Source: RGIG8775 sp045587785 (GTDB lineage Bacteria > Bacillota > Clostridia > Oscillospirales > CAG-272). Taken from it: a DNA stretch of 5,024 nt. The number at the start of each line of letters is the position of its first letter. Within the stretch, counting starts at the first letter, position 1. Of this stretch, positions 1 through 5,024 are shown piece after piece. The stretch lies in assembly GCA_045587785.1 (NCBI GenBank), contig JAZNDA010000049.1, positions 1 to 5,024 on the forward strand, read 5' to 3'. Both the position numbers and the translations under genes were made by a program. The notes under the pieces were generated by a model. The model made no database searches. It saw nothing but the letters and a program-made list of their open reading frames with translations, and was not told the origin of the DNA.

Positions 1-30
1 AAAAAGCCGACTCGTATGAGTCGGCTTTTT
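1..30 (-). terminator. Rho-independent terminator of groESL (possibly bidirectional)
   Basis: This is a perfect inverted repeat: arms at 1-13 and 18-30, loop GTAT at 14-17. The core is an 8-bp GC-rich stem (GCCGACTC/GAGTCGGC) flanked by five A on one side and five T on the other, so either strand reads as stem plus U-tract. It lies 15 nt beyond the groEL stop codon, which makes it the natural end of the groES-groEL transcript. Its symmetry means it could also end a plus-strand gene lying to the left of the window, but none is visible here. Confidence 0.93.
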
Positions 31-45
31 GGTTTTGTTTGCGGA

Positions 46-1677
46 TCAATACATTCCACCCATACCGCCGTTCATGGGAGCGGCAGGAGCGGGATTTTCT
101 TCCTTCTTATCGGCAACGACCGACTCGGTGGTCAGAATGACGCTTGCGATGGAAGCGGCATTCTGAAGTGCGGAACGGGTGACCTTGGTGGGGTCAACGA
201 TACCTGCGCTGACCATGTCACAGTACACTTCATTGTATGCGTCGAAGCCGTAGCCGATCTTACCCGAGGTAAGGATCTTGTCAACGATCACGCCGCCGTC
301 AAAGCCTGCGTTCTTAGCAATCTGACGTACGGGCTCCTCAAGGGCCTTGACAACGATCTTGACGCCGGTCTTTTCGTCGCCGGCAACGGTGTCAAGAAGC
401 TTTTCGACTTCTGCGATAACGTTGAGATAAGCGGTTCCGCCACCTGCGACGATACCCTCCTCAACAGCTGCACGGGTCGCGTTGAGAGCGTCCTCGATGC
501 GGAGCTTCTTTTCCTTCATTTCAGCCTCAGTTGCGGCACCGACCTTGATCACGGCAACGCCGCCTGCAAGCTTAGCCAAACGCTCCTGAAGCTTTTCGCG
601 GTCGAAATCGGAGGTGGTGGTCTCAATAGCGGTACGGATCTGAGCTACGCGAGCCTTGATCTCTGCCGAATCGCCTGCACCGTCAACGATGATGGTGTTA
701 TCCTTGTTGACCTTGACCTGTTTTGCGTGACCAAGCTGAGCTATGGTGGTGTCCTTCAGCTCAAGACCAAGCTCGGAGGAGATGACCTCACCGCCTGTCA
801 GAATAGCGATGTCGCGAAGCATTTCCTTTCTTCTGTCGCCAAAGCCGGGAGCCTTGACAGCAACGCAGGTAAACGTGCCGCGAAGCTTGTTGAGTACGAG
901 CGTGGTAAGAGCTTCGCCCTCAACGTCCTCGGCGATGATGACAAGCTTCTTGCCTGCCTGAACGATCTGGTTGAGAAGCTCAAGGATCTCCTGAATGTTG
1001 GAGATCTTCTTATCGGTGATGAGAATGTAAGCATCATCGATGACAGCTTCCATCTTATCCATATCGGTTGCCATATAGGGGGAGAGGTAACCGCGGTCAA
1101 ACTGCATACCCTCAACCACCTCGGAATAGGTGTCTGCGGACTTGGATTCCTCAACGGTGATAACGCCGTCGGTGGTGACCTTTTCCATTGCGTCGGCGAT
1201 CAGCTGACCGATCACCTCGTCACCTGCGGAAACCGTGCCGACTCTTGCGATATCTTCCTTGCCGTCCACGGGCTTGGAGTTTGCCACAAGACATTCGACA
1301 GCGCGGTCAACAGCCTTCTTGATACCCTTGCGGATGACCATGGGGTTTGCACCCGCGGTCACGTTCTTCATACCCTCTCTGACAAATGCCTGAGCGAGAA
1401 GGGTAGCGGTGGTCGTACCGTCACCTGCGGCATCGTTGGTCTTGGTAGCTACTTCCTTAACCAGCTGTGCGCCCATGTTTTCAGCGGCATCCTCAAGCTC
1501 GATCTCCTTGGCGATAGTCACACCGTCATTGGTGATGAGGGGAGAGCCGAACTTTCTGTCAAGAACAACGTTGCGTCCCTTGGGGCCGAGTGTGATTTTA
1601 ACGGTATCGGCAAGCTTATCTACGCCTCTGATGAGCGCGTCTCTTGCCTCTGTACCATAAAGAATTTCCTTTGCCAT
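46..1677 (-). CDS. groEL: Chaperonin GroEL (Hsp60, 60 kDa)
   Basis: This is the ATP-driven cytosolic chaperonin. In the family, 14 subunits form a double ring that encloses unfolded proteins under a GroES lid. The product is 543 aa, a normal full length. Visible marks are the N-terminal MAKEILYG, the nucleotide-binding GPKGRN (31-36), DGVTIAKEI (51-59) and GDGTTTAT (85-92). D51, D86 and D396 match the E. coli ATPase aspartates D52, D87 and D398. The apical domain has GYLSPYM (196-202) and KAPGFGDRR (275-283), and the tail is GGMGGMY. Equatorial, intermediate and apical domains therefore appear in the usual order with no frameshift. The ATG has AGGAGG (1687-1692) 9 nt upstream. It is the second gene of the operon, 19 nt after groES, and ends at the 1-30 terminator. 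The gene uses no TTA, CTA or TCA codon, which fits strong codon selection in an abundant protein. Confidence 0.99.
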   Translation of the reverse strand: MAKEILYGTEARDALIRGVDKLADTVKITLGPKGRNVVLDRKFGSPLITNDGVTIAKEIELEDAAENMGAQLVKEVATKTNDAAGDGTTTATLLAQAFVREGMKNVTAGANPMVIRKGIKKAVDRAVECLVANSKPVDGKEDIARVGTVSAGDEVIGQLIADAMEKVTTDGVITVEESKSADTYSEVVEGMQFDRGYLSPYMATDMDKMEAVIDDAYILITDKKISNIQEILELLNQIVQAGKKLVIIAEDVEGEALTTLVLNKLRGTFTCVAVKAPGFGDRRKEMLRDIAILTGGEVISSELGLELKDTTIAQLGHAKQVKVNKDNTIIVDGAGDSAEIKARVAQIRTAIETTTSDFDREKLQERLAKLAGGVAVIKVGAATEAEMKEKKLRIEDALNATRAAVEEGIVAGGGTAYLNVIAEVEKLLDTVAGDEKTGVKIVVKALEEPVRQIAKNAGFDGGVIVDKILTSGKIGYGFDAYNEVYCDMVSAGIVDPTKVTRSALQNAASIASVILTTESVVADKKEENPAPAAPMNGGMGGMY

Positions 1678-1696
1678 GTTACGTTTCCTCCTAAAT

Positions 1697-1984
1697 TTAT
1701 TCTACGATCGCCAAAATGTCGCTCTGGCGAACGATGGTGTATTCCACGCCGTCAGCCTTGACCTCTGTTCCCGAATACTTGGAAGCGATGACCTTGTCGC
1801 CAACCTTGATATTCATGGGACGAAGCTTTCCATCCTCGCCGTATTCGCCGGGACCTACGGCAACGACCTCGGCAACCTGGGGCTTTTCCTGCGCCGAAGC
1901 GGTAAGGATGATGCCCGATGCGGTTTTTTCTTCAGCCTCTGTGGGCTTCAGGACAACTCTGTCTGCAAGCGGGTTGATCGTCAT
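1697..1984 (-). CDS. groES: Co-chaperonin GroES (Hsp10, 10 kDa)
   Basis: This is the heptameric lid of the GroEL chamber; it binds GroEL in the ATP state and controls release of folded substrate. The product is 95 aa, a standard length. It begins MTINPLADRVV. The mobile loop at about residues 17-32 carries the hydrophobic tripeptide IIL (25-27), which in E. coli (IVL) touches the GroEL apical domain. The roof loop follows in VGPGEYGEDGKLRP (about 43-56), and the family motif GDKVIASKYSGTEV lies at about 62-75. The ATG is preceded by AAAGGAGGT with 8 nt between AGGAGG (1993-1998) and the start. It is the first gene of the operon. CIRCE lies 51 nt upstream, so HrcA repression is expected. No key residue appears missing. 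Confidence 0.98.
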   Translation of the reverse strand: MTINPLADRVVLKPTEAEEKTASGIILTASAQEKPQVAEVVAVGPGEYGEDGKLRPMNIKVGDKVIASKYSGTEVKADGVEYTIVRQSDILAIVE

Positions 1985-2035
1985 TTGAATGACCTCCTTT
2001 TACTTTATCTTTTGAAAATGTTTACAAAGCTGTGT

Positions 2036-2062
2036 TTGGCACTCGCACGATGCGAGTGCTAA
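2036..2062 (-). promoter_or_regulatory. CIRCE operator (HrcA binding site) of groESL
   Basis: The consensus CIRCE is TTAGCACTC-N9-GAGTGCTAA. Here the plus strand reads TTGGCACTC (2036-2044), 9 nt (2045-2053), then GAGTGCTAA (2054-2062). One arm is perfect and the other has a single A-to-G change. It sits directly downstream of the groES -10 box, overlapping or just after the predicted transcript start near 2064, so bound HrcA should block initiation. The nine spacer bases are also partly self-complementary, so the palindrome extends inward to GCACTCGCA and TGCGAGTGC around a 3-nt loop. No CtsR-type operator was seen nearby. Confidence 0.96.
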
Positions 2063-2070
2063 CATTGTCT

Positions 2071-2098
2071 ATTATAGATCATTTTCAAAAAAAATCAA
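2071..2098 (-). promoter_or_regulatory. Sigma-A type promoter of groES-groEL
   Basis: On the minus strand the -35 box is TTGATT (2093-2098) and the -10 box is a perfect TATAAT (2071-2076), with a 16-nt spacer rich in T. The predicted start near 2064 is immediately before CIRCE, the expected architecture for HrcA-controlled chaperonin operons. The assignment rests on motif match and position. Confidence 0.85.
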
Positions 2099-2113
2099 GT
2101 CTTTTTTGGACTT

Positions 2114-2142
2114 TTTACATTTATTTAACATTTTTGTATAAA
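2114..2142 (+). promoter_or_regulatory. Probable promoter of the AGCS symporter gene
   Basis: The plus strand has TTTACA (2114-2119), a 17-nt spacer and TATAAA (2137-2142), each one base from consensus. The predicted start near 2149 leaves a leader of about 43 nt before the ATG at 2192. The -35 box is only 15 bp from the -35 box of the groESL promoter, so the two are back to back. The surrounding DNA is very AT-rich, so chance matches are possible. Confidence 0.68.
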
Positions 2143-2178
2143 AATATCTCACACCACATAAATTAAAAGGCAGGAAAC

Positions 2179-2183
2179 GGAGG
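2179..2183 (+). promoter_or_regulatory. Ribosome binding site that fixes the symporter start at 2192
   Basis: GGAGG at 2179-2183 lies 8 nt before ATG 2192, ideal spacing. A GTG codon in the same frame at 2183 overlaps this Shine-Dalgarno sequence and has only weak purine-rich DNA upstream, so it is very unlikely to be used. Choosing it would add just three residues (MER). Confidence 0.8.
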
Positions 2184-2191
2184 TGGAGAGG

Positions 2192-3535
2192 ATGTTTGAG
2201 AGGGTGAATGATCTGTTGAATGGCACTGTCTTGCCGCCGATGCTGCTTTTGGCGGGAATATTTTACGCGTGCCGACTGAAATTTTTTCCTGTTTTTAAAA
2301 TATCCACTATATGCAAGGTTTTGACCGCGCCAAACAAAGGGGGAGGCGTTTCGCCCTTTCGCTCACTTACTCTGGCGCTTGCCGGAACGCTTGGTGTCGG
2401 GAATATTGTCGGGGTGGCATCTGCCATTGCCTTGGGCGGTGCGGGAGCCGTTTTTTGGATGTGGGTTTGTGCGTTTGCCGCCATGCTTTTAAAATATGCC
2501 GAGGTACTTCTTGGGGTGAAATACCGTCAAAAAACGGGTGGAACGTTTCATGGCGGTGCGCCGTATTACATAAAACGCGGATTGTCCTCGCAGGGCTTTC
2601 CGAGACTTGGTGTTGCTTTGGCGAGCATTTTTGCTGTTCTTTGCGTAGCAGATTCCTTTACAACGGGATGCAGTATTCAGTCGGCGGCGGTGGCAAGTGC
2701 CCTTCATGGTGTGATGGGCGTTGAACCAAAGATCAGCGGTTTTGTTTTAGCAGTAGTGTGCGGCGTTCTGCTAATTCGCGGACGCGAGAGTGTGATGCGG
2801 GTGACCGAATATCTGGTTCCCCTTATGTGTGCAGGGTTTCTTTTTTTGTCATTTTGGTGCATGGCGGCAAATCCCGACAAAATTCTTCCCACCTTTGCAC
2901 GGATATTCAAGGATGCCTTTCGGGCGGACAGTGCCGTGGGCGGCATTGGCGGTTTTTTTCTTGGGCGTGCTGTACGCTTTGGAACCATGCGAGGTCTTTT
3001 GTCAAACGAGGCAGGCTGCGGCACTTCGCCCTTTGCGCATGCGGCGGCGGACACCAAAAGTCCCGTCGAGCAAGGTTTCTGGGGGATCTTTGAGGTGTTT
3101 GTGGACACCATACTGCTGTGTACCGTGACAGCGGTGGTGGTGATCATGAATTTGGACAAAGTGGGAGGTTTTTTTGACGACCCCATGATGATGGCGATTT
3201 ACGCTTATTCCTGCGGTTTTAGTGGTATATGGGCATCCGCCGTGCAGATGTTTCTCGGCATTTCGGTGTTATGCTTCGGCTTTGCCACATTTTTGTGTTG
3301 GGCACAGTATGGCCTCTCGTGTGTGGGATTTTTCACATCGAAGAAACGATATCACTTTCTCTACATTTTGCTGTTTTCCCTGACGGTTTTTTGGGGGGCG
3401 GTCGCCGCCCCCGGGGCAGTGTGGAGCATTGCTGATCTGAGCATTGGACTTATGGTGCTGCTTCACGTACCCATTCTTTGCGTGTTTTGCGGAGAGGTGA
3501 AAAGAGAGACCGAAATTTATTTCGGTCGGTTATAA
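2192..3535 (+). CDS. Amino-acid:cation symporter, AGCS (sodium:alanine) family
   Basis: This is a membrane transporter that in its family couples uptake of alanine, glycine or, in some members, glutamine to sodium. The substrate here cannot be read from the sequence. From ATG 2192 the product is 447 aa, at the short end of the usual range, with many hydrophobic segments. Diagnostic stretches are FRSLTLALAGTLGVGNIVG (56-74), GGAGAVFWMW (82-91), KYAEVLLGVKYR (101-112), GGAPYYIKRGL (121-131, usually GGPMYYI), RGLLSNEAGCGTSPFAHAAA (267-286) and GIFEVFVDTILLCT (298-311). The C-terminal third is more divergent. The protein carries 16 cysteines, high for a transporter. It is transcribed away from groESL from its own promoter and seems monocistronic, since fba has its own promoter. 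Unlike groEL it uses TTA codons, so expression is probably moderate. Family assignment is firm; specificity is not. Confidence 0.95.
   Translation: MFERVNDLLNGTVLPPMLLLAGIFYACRLKFFPVFKISTICKVLTAPNKGGGVSPFRSLTLALAGTLGVGNIVGVASAIALGGAGAVFWMWVCAFAAMLLKYAEVLLGVKYRQKTGGTFHGGAPYYIKRGLSSQGFPRLGVALASIFAVLCVADSFTTGCSIQSAAVASALHGVMGVEPKISGFVLAVVCGVLLIRGRESVMRVTEYLVPLMCAGFLFLSFWCMAANPDKILPTFARIFKDAFRADSAVGGIGGFFLGRAVRFGTMRGLLSNEAGCGTSPFAHAAADTKSPVEQGFWGIFEVFVDTILLCTVTAVVVIMNLDKVGGFFDDPMMMAIYAYSCGFSGIWASAVQMFLGISVLCFGFATFLCWAQYGLSCVGFFTSKKRYHFLYILLFSLTVFWGAVAAPGAVWSIADLSIGLMVLLHVPILCVFCGEVKRETEIYFGRL
3394..3412 (+). repeat. GC-only inverted repeat inside the symporter gene
   Basis: GGGGGCGG (3394-3401) and CCGCCCCC (3405-3412) form a perfect 8-bp GC-only stem with a 3-nt TCG loop. 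It falls within codons for residues 401-407 (WGAVAAP) and is preceded by six T. There is no T-tract after it on either strand, so it does not look like a terminator. The inverted repeat is certain; any role is unknown. Confidence 0.5.
3508..3527 (+). repeat. Inverted repeat at the end of the symporter gene, weak terminator candidate
   Basis: GACCGAAAT (3508-3516) and ATTTCGGTC (3519-3527) pair as 9 bp around TT, realistically 8 bp with a 4-nt loop. The stem lies within the last codons and just before the TAA at 3533-3535. It is followed by GGTTATAAAG rather than a run of T, so intrinsic termination on the plus strand would be poor. It is the only hairpin near the end of this gene and may instead slow 3' decay. 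Confidence 0.3.
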
Positions 3536-3554
3536 AGAAATTTACAAATTGCTC

Positions 3555-3583
3555 TTGATTTTTTTGGGCTTTTGGTGTATTAT
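3555..3583 (+). promoter_or_regulatory. Sigma-A type promoter of fba
   Basis: TTGATT (3555-3560), a 17-nt spacer and TATTAT (3578-3583) form a strong promoter match on the plus strand. The overlapping TATATA at 3581-3586 is an alternative -10 with a 20-nt spacer, which is less suitable. The predicted start near 3590 gives a leader of about 64 nt. The -35 box is identical to that of groESL. No operator is recognisable in the leader. Confidence 0.78.
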
Positions 3584-3653
3584 ATACGTGTAAGATGAAA
3601 GAGTGTGCGCCACGGCGTAAAATCTGCTCTTTTCGCAAAGAAAGGATGTTACT

Positions 3654-4517
3654 ATGTTAGTATCAGCAAAGGAAATGCTTACCAAAGCAAAAGCAGGCAA
3701 ATATGCCGTAGGTCAGTTCAACATTAACAATCTTGAGTGGACAAAGGCGATCCTTCTCACGGCACAGGAGCTCAATTCTCCCGTTATTCTCGGTGTATCC
3801 GAAGGCGCGGGCAAGTATATGTGCGGCTTTAAGACGGTTGCCGACATGACCAAGGCTATGATCGAGGGATTGGGCATTACCGTTCCCGTTGCGCTTCACC
3901 TTGACCACGGAAGCTACGAGGCTGCTATGAAGTGCATCGAGGCAGGCTTCTCCTCGGTTATGTTTGACGGTTCACATTATTCTATCGAAGAAAATATCGC
4001 AAAGACCAAGGAATTGGTAGAGCTTACGGATAAGCTCGGCATTTCTCTTGAGGCTGAGGTTGGTGCCATCGGCGGCGAGGAAGACGGCGTGCTCGGCGGC
4101 GGTGAGGTTGCAGACCCTGCTGAATGTAAGATGATCGCGGATCTTGGTGTTACCATGCTGGCTGCGGGTATCGGCAACATTCACGGTAAGTACCCCGCAA
4201 ACTGGCCCGGTCTTCGTTTTGATGCACTTGAGGCTATTCAGAATCAGACGGGAACCATGCCTTTGGTTCTTCACGGCGGTACGGGTATTCCTGCAGACAT
4301 GATCAAGAGAGCCATCTCTCTTGGCGTTTCCAAGATCAACGTCAATACCGAATGTCAGCTTGCATTTACGGCAGCTACAAGAAAGTATATTGAAGCCGGC
4401 AAGGATCTTGAAGGCAAGGGCTTTGACCCGAGAAAGGTTCTTGCTCCCGGTGTTGAGGCGATCAAGGCTACCGTTAAGGAAAAGATGGAGCTGTTCGGTT
4501 CCGTCGGCAAGGCTTGA
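3654..4517 (+). CDS. fba: Class II fructose-1,6-bisphosphate aldolase
   Basis: This zinc-dependent cytosolic enzyme reversibly splits fructose-1,6-bisphosphate into dihydroxyacetone phosphate and glyceraldehyde-3-phosphate in glycolysis and gluconeogenesis. The product is 287 aa, close to the roughly 285 aa of Bacillus FbaA. LHLDHGSYEAA (81-91) holds the catalytic Asp84 and metal ligand His85. LEAEVGAIGGEEDG (132-145) holds Glu135 and the mobile-loop Glu142/Glu143. Ligands His177 (GNIHGKY) and His207 (LVLHGGTG) follow, then SKINVNTE (226-233) with Asn229. These match E. coli D109, H110, E174, E181/E182, H226, H264 and N286. The ATG has AAAGGA at 3641-3646, 7 nt upstream. Tagatose-bisphosphate aldolases (GatY/KbaY) share the fold and size, but overall similarity to FbaA and the absence of galactitol or galactosamine genes favour fba. 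No terminator follows before the lipoprotein gene. Confidence 0.97.
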   Translation: MLVSAKEMLTKAKAGKYAVGQFNINNLEWTKAILLTAQELNSPVILGVSEGAGKYMCGFKTVADMTKAMIEGLGITVPVALHLDHGSYEAAMKCIEAGFSSVMFDGSHYSIEENIAKTKELVELTDKLGISLEAEVGAIGGEEDGVLGGGEVADPAECKMIADLGVTMLAAGIGNIHGKYPANWPGLRFDALEAIQNQTGTMPLVLHGGTGIPADMIKRAISLGVSKINVNTECQLAFTAATRKYIEAGKDLEGKGFDPRKVLAPGVEAIKATVKEKMELFGSVGKA

Positions 4518-4548
4518 TTATTGAATTGAATGTGTGAGGAAATAGCGC

Positions 4549-5024
4549 ATGAAACGTCTGGGATGCCTGTTTTTAGCGTGTCTGTTTATGTTCTGTGCGG
4601 TTTCCTGTACGATGCTGACTCATAATACCGATGAAACAGAAACTGTTCCGCCAATATCAGCGGAGCAGTTTTTGCAAGAGTCAGAGGCGCAGGAAACTAC
4701 GGCATTACAAGCCGTCACCACCGAACAAACACCATCGTTTCCCGTTGGCTTTGAAGAACTGGAATCGTCGTTTGGACGGCGTATTTTAGATGATAACTGG
4801 TCGGGGAAGCTTTTGTCTTTTGGCGACGATGCACTTTCTTTGGTGCTTTCGATACCGAGCGATTGGACTTTTGTCAAGCTTTTGGGGGATTCGTGGCGCA
4901 TTCACTGTGACGGTACTACGGTGGGTCAGGTGAGTGTGTCTGAGCCTGTGGATGTGCTTCGCACCTTGTCTGTCGGATCGATTGAGAATGATATTATGAA
5001 GGGCGAATGCCGTGTCGTGCGTGT
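4549..5024 (+). CDS. Putative lipoprotein of unknown function, 3' end missing
   Basis: The reading frame opens at ATG 4549, with GAGGA (4536-4540) 8 nt upstream, and stays open to the window edge: 158 complete codons plus 2 nt. Residues 1-20 look like a lipoprotein signal peptide: MKRLG, a hydrophobic stretch, then AVS before Cys20, so lipidation and anchoring outside the membrane are likely. The box is not ideal (Ala at -3, Cys at -4). Residues 21-60 form a polar linker rich in Thr, Glu and Gln, typical of a spacer from the membrane. From about residue 61 a folded part appears to start, with FGRRILDDNW and LSLVLSIPSDW. I recognise no domain. It lies 31 nt after fba with no terminator or clear promoter between, so co-transcription or read-through is plausible. 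It uses TTA and TCA codons freely. A surface or substrate-binding lipoprotein is possible but unproven. Confidence 0.82.
   Translation, partial: MKRLGCLFLACLFMFCAVSCTMLTHNTDETETVPPISAEQFLQESEAQETTALQAVTTEQTPSFPVGFEELESSFGRRILDDNWSGKLLSFGDDALSLVLSIPSDWTFVKLLGDSWRIHCDGTTVGQVSVSEPVDVLRTLSVGSIENDIMKGECRVVR

Noticed and set aside
16..1761. Long plus-strand open frame (581 codons) opposite groEL
   Set aside because: It is an exact codon-over-codon shadow of groEL, open only because groEL lacks TTA, CTA and TCA codons. Its ATG lies in the terminator loop, it has no ribosome binding site, and the protein has no recognisable features.
1676..2062. Plus-strand open frame opposite groES and its leader
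   Set aside because: It is a shadow of groES in the aligned reverse frame and runs through the CIRCE operator; no ribosome binding site or family resemblance.
2097..2113. Short inverted repeat AAGTC ... GACTT between the divergent promoters
   Set aside because: Only 5-bp arms in very AT-rich DNA; no known operator match and easily due to chance.
2183..2185. GTG as start codon of the symporter
   Set aside because: It overlaps the GGAGG that is ideally spaced for the ATG at 2192, and has no good Shine-Dalgarno of its own.
2704..3186. Minus-strand open frame inside the symporter gene
   Set aside because: It lies wholly within a clearly conserved transporter gene; no ribosome binding site and basic, low-complexity translation.
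3598..3632. AAAGAG ... CTCTTT pairing in the fba leader, considered as a riboswitch or attenuator
   Set aside because: The stem is only 6 bp with a 23-nt loop, there is no proper U-tract terminator, and no riboswitch core is recognisable in a leader of about 64 nt.
3972..4274. Minus-strand open frame inside fba
   Set aside because: It is a shadow of a well-conserved enzyme gene, with no start signal and no family features.
4620..4901. Minus-strand open frame (93 codons) overlapping the lipoprotein gene
   Set aside because: The plus-strand frame has a proper ribosome binding site, a signal peptide and the same direction as fba, whereas this frame is Ser-rich with no start signal.

Overview
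The window looks like chromosomal DNA from a low-to-mid-GC Gram-positive anaerobe, most likely a gut-type clostridium (Clostridia/Eubacteriales). The evidence is a groESL operon under a CIRCE operator, strong AGGAGG-type ribosome binding sites, sigma-A-like promoters, a GroEL ending in a GGM tail closed by Tyr, and a class II fructose-bisphosphate aldolase that reads like clostridial versions I remember. This placement is from memory of protein families, not from a search.

Layout. Positions 1-30 are a perfect hairpin terminator. Positions 46-1984 on the minus strand hold groES then groEL, a two-gene chaperonin operon with a 19-nt gap. It is driven by a promoter at 2071-2098 with the CIRCE operator (2036-2062) just downstream. 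Back to back with it, a second promoter (2114-2142) drives a plus-strand amino-acid:cation symporter of the AGCS family (2192-3535). A third promoter (3555-3583) drives fba (3654-4517). Thirty-one nt after fba, with no visible terminator between, a putative lipoprotein of unknown function begins at 4549 and runs off the right edge.

How the genes relate. GroES and GroEL form the cytosolic folding machine, presumably induced when HrcA releases CIRCE. The transporter probably brings alanine, glycine or a similar amino acid into the cell with sodium. Fba is a central glycolytic enzyme. Apart from the groESL pair and perhaps fba with the lipoprotein, the neighbours do not form an obvious pathway. 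There is no intergenic stretch over 300 bases, and I saw no RNA gene, mobile element, CRISPR array or phage gene.

I did not find a convincing new system. The items most worth a second look are the uncharacterised lipoprotein after fba, the extended palindrome inside CIRCE with its closely spaced divergent promoters, and the cysteine-rich AGCS transporter.
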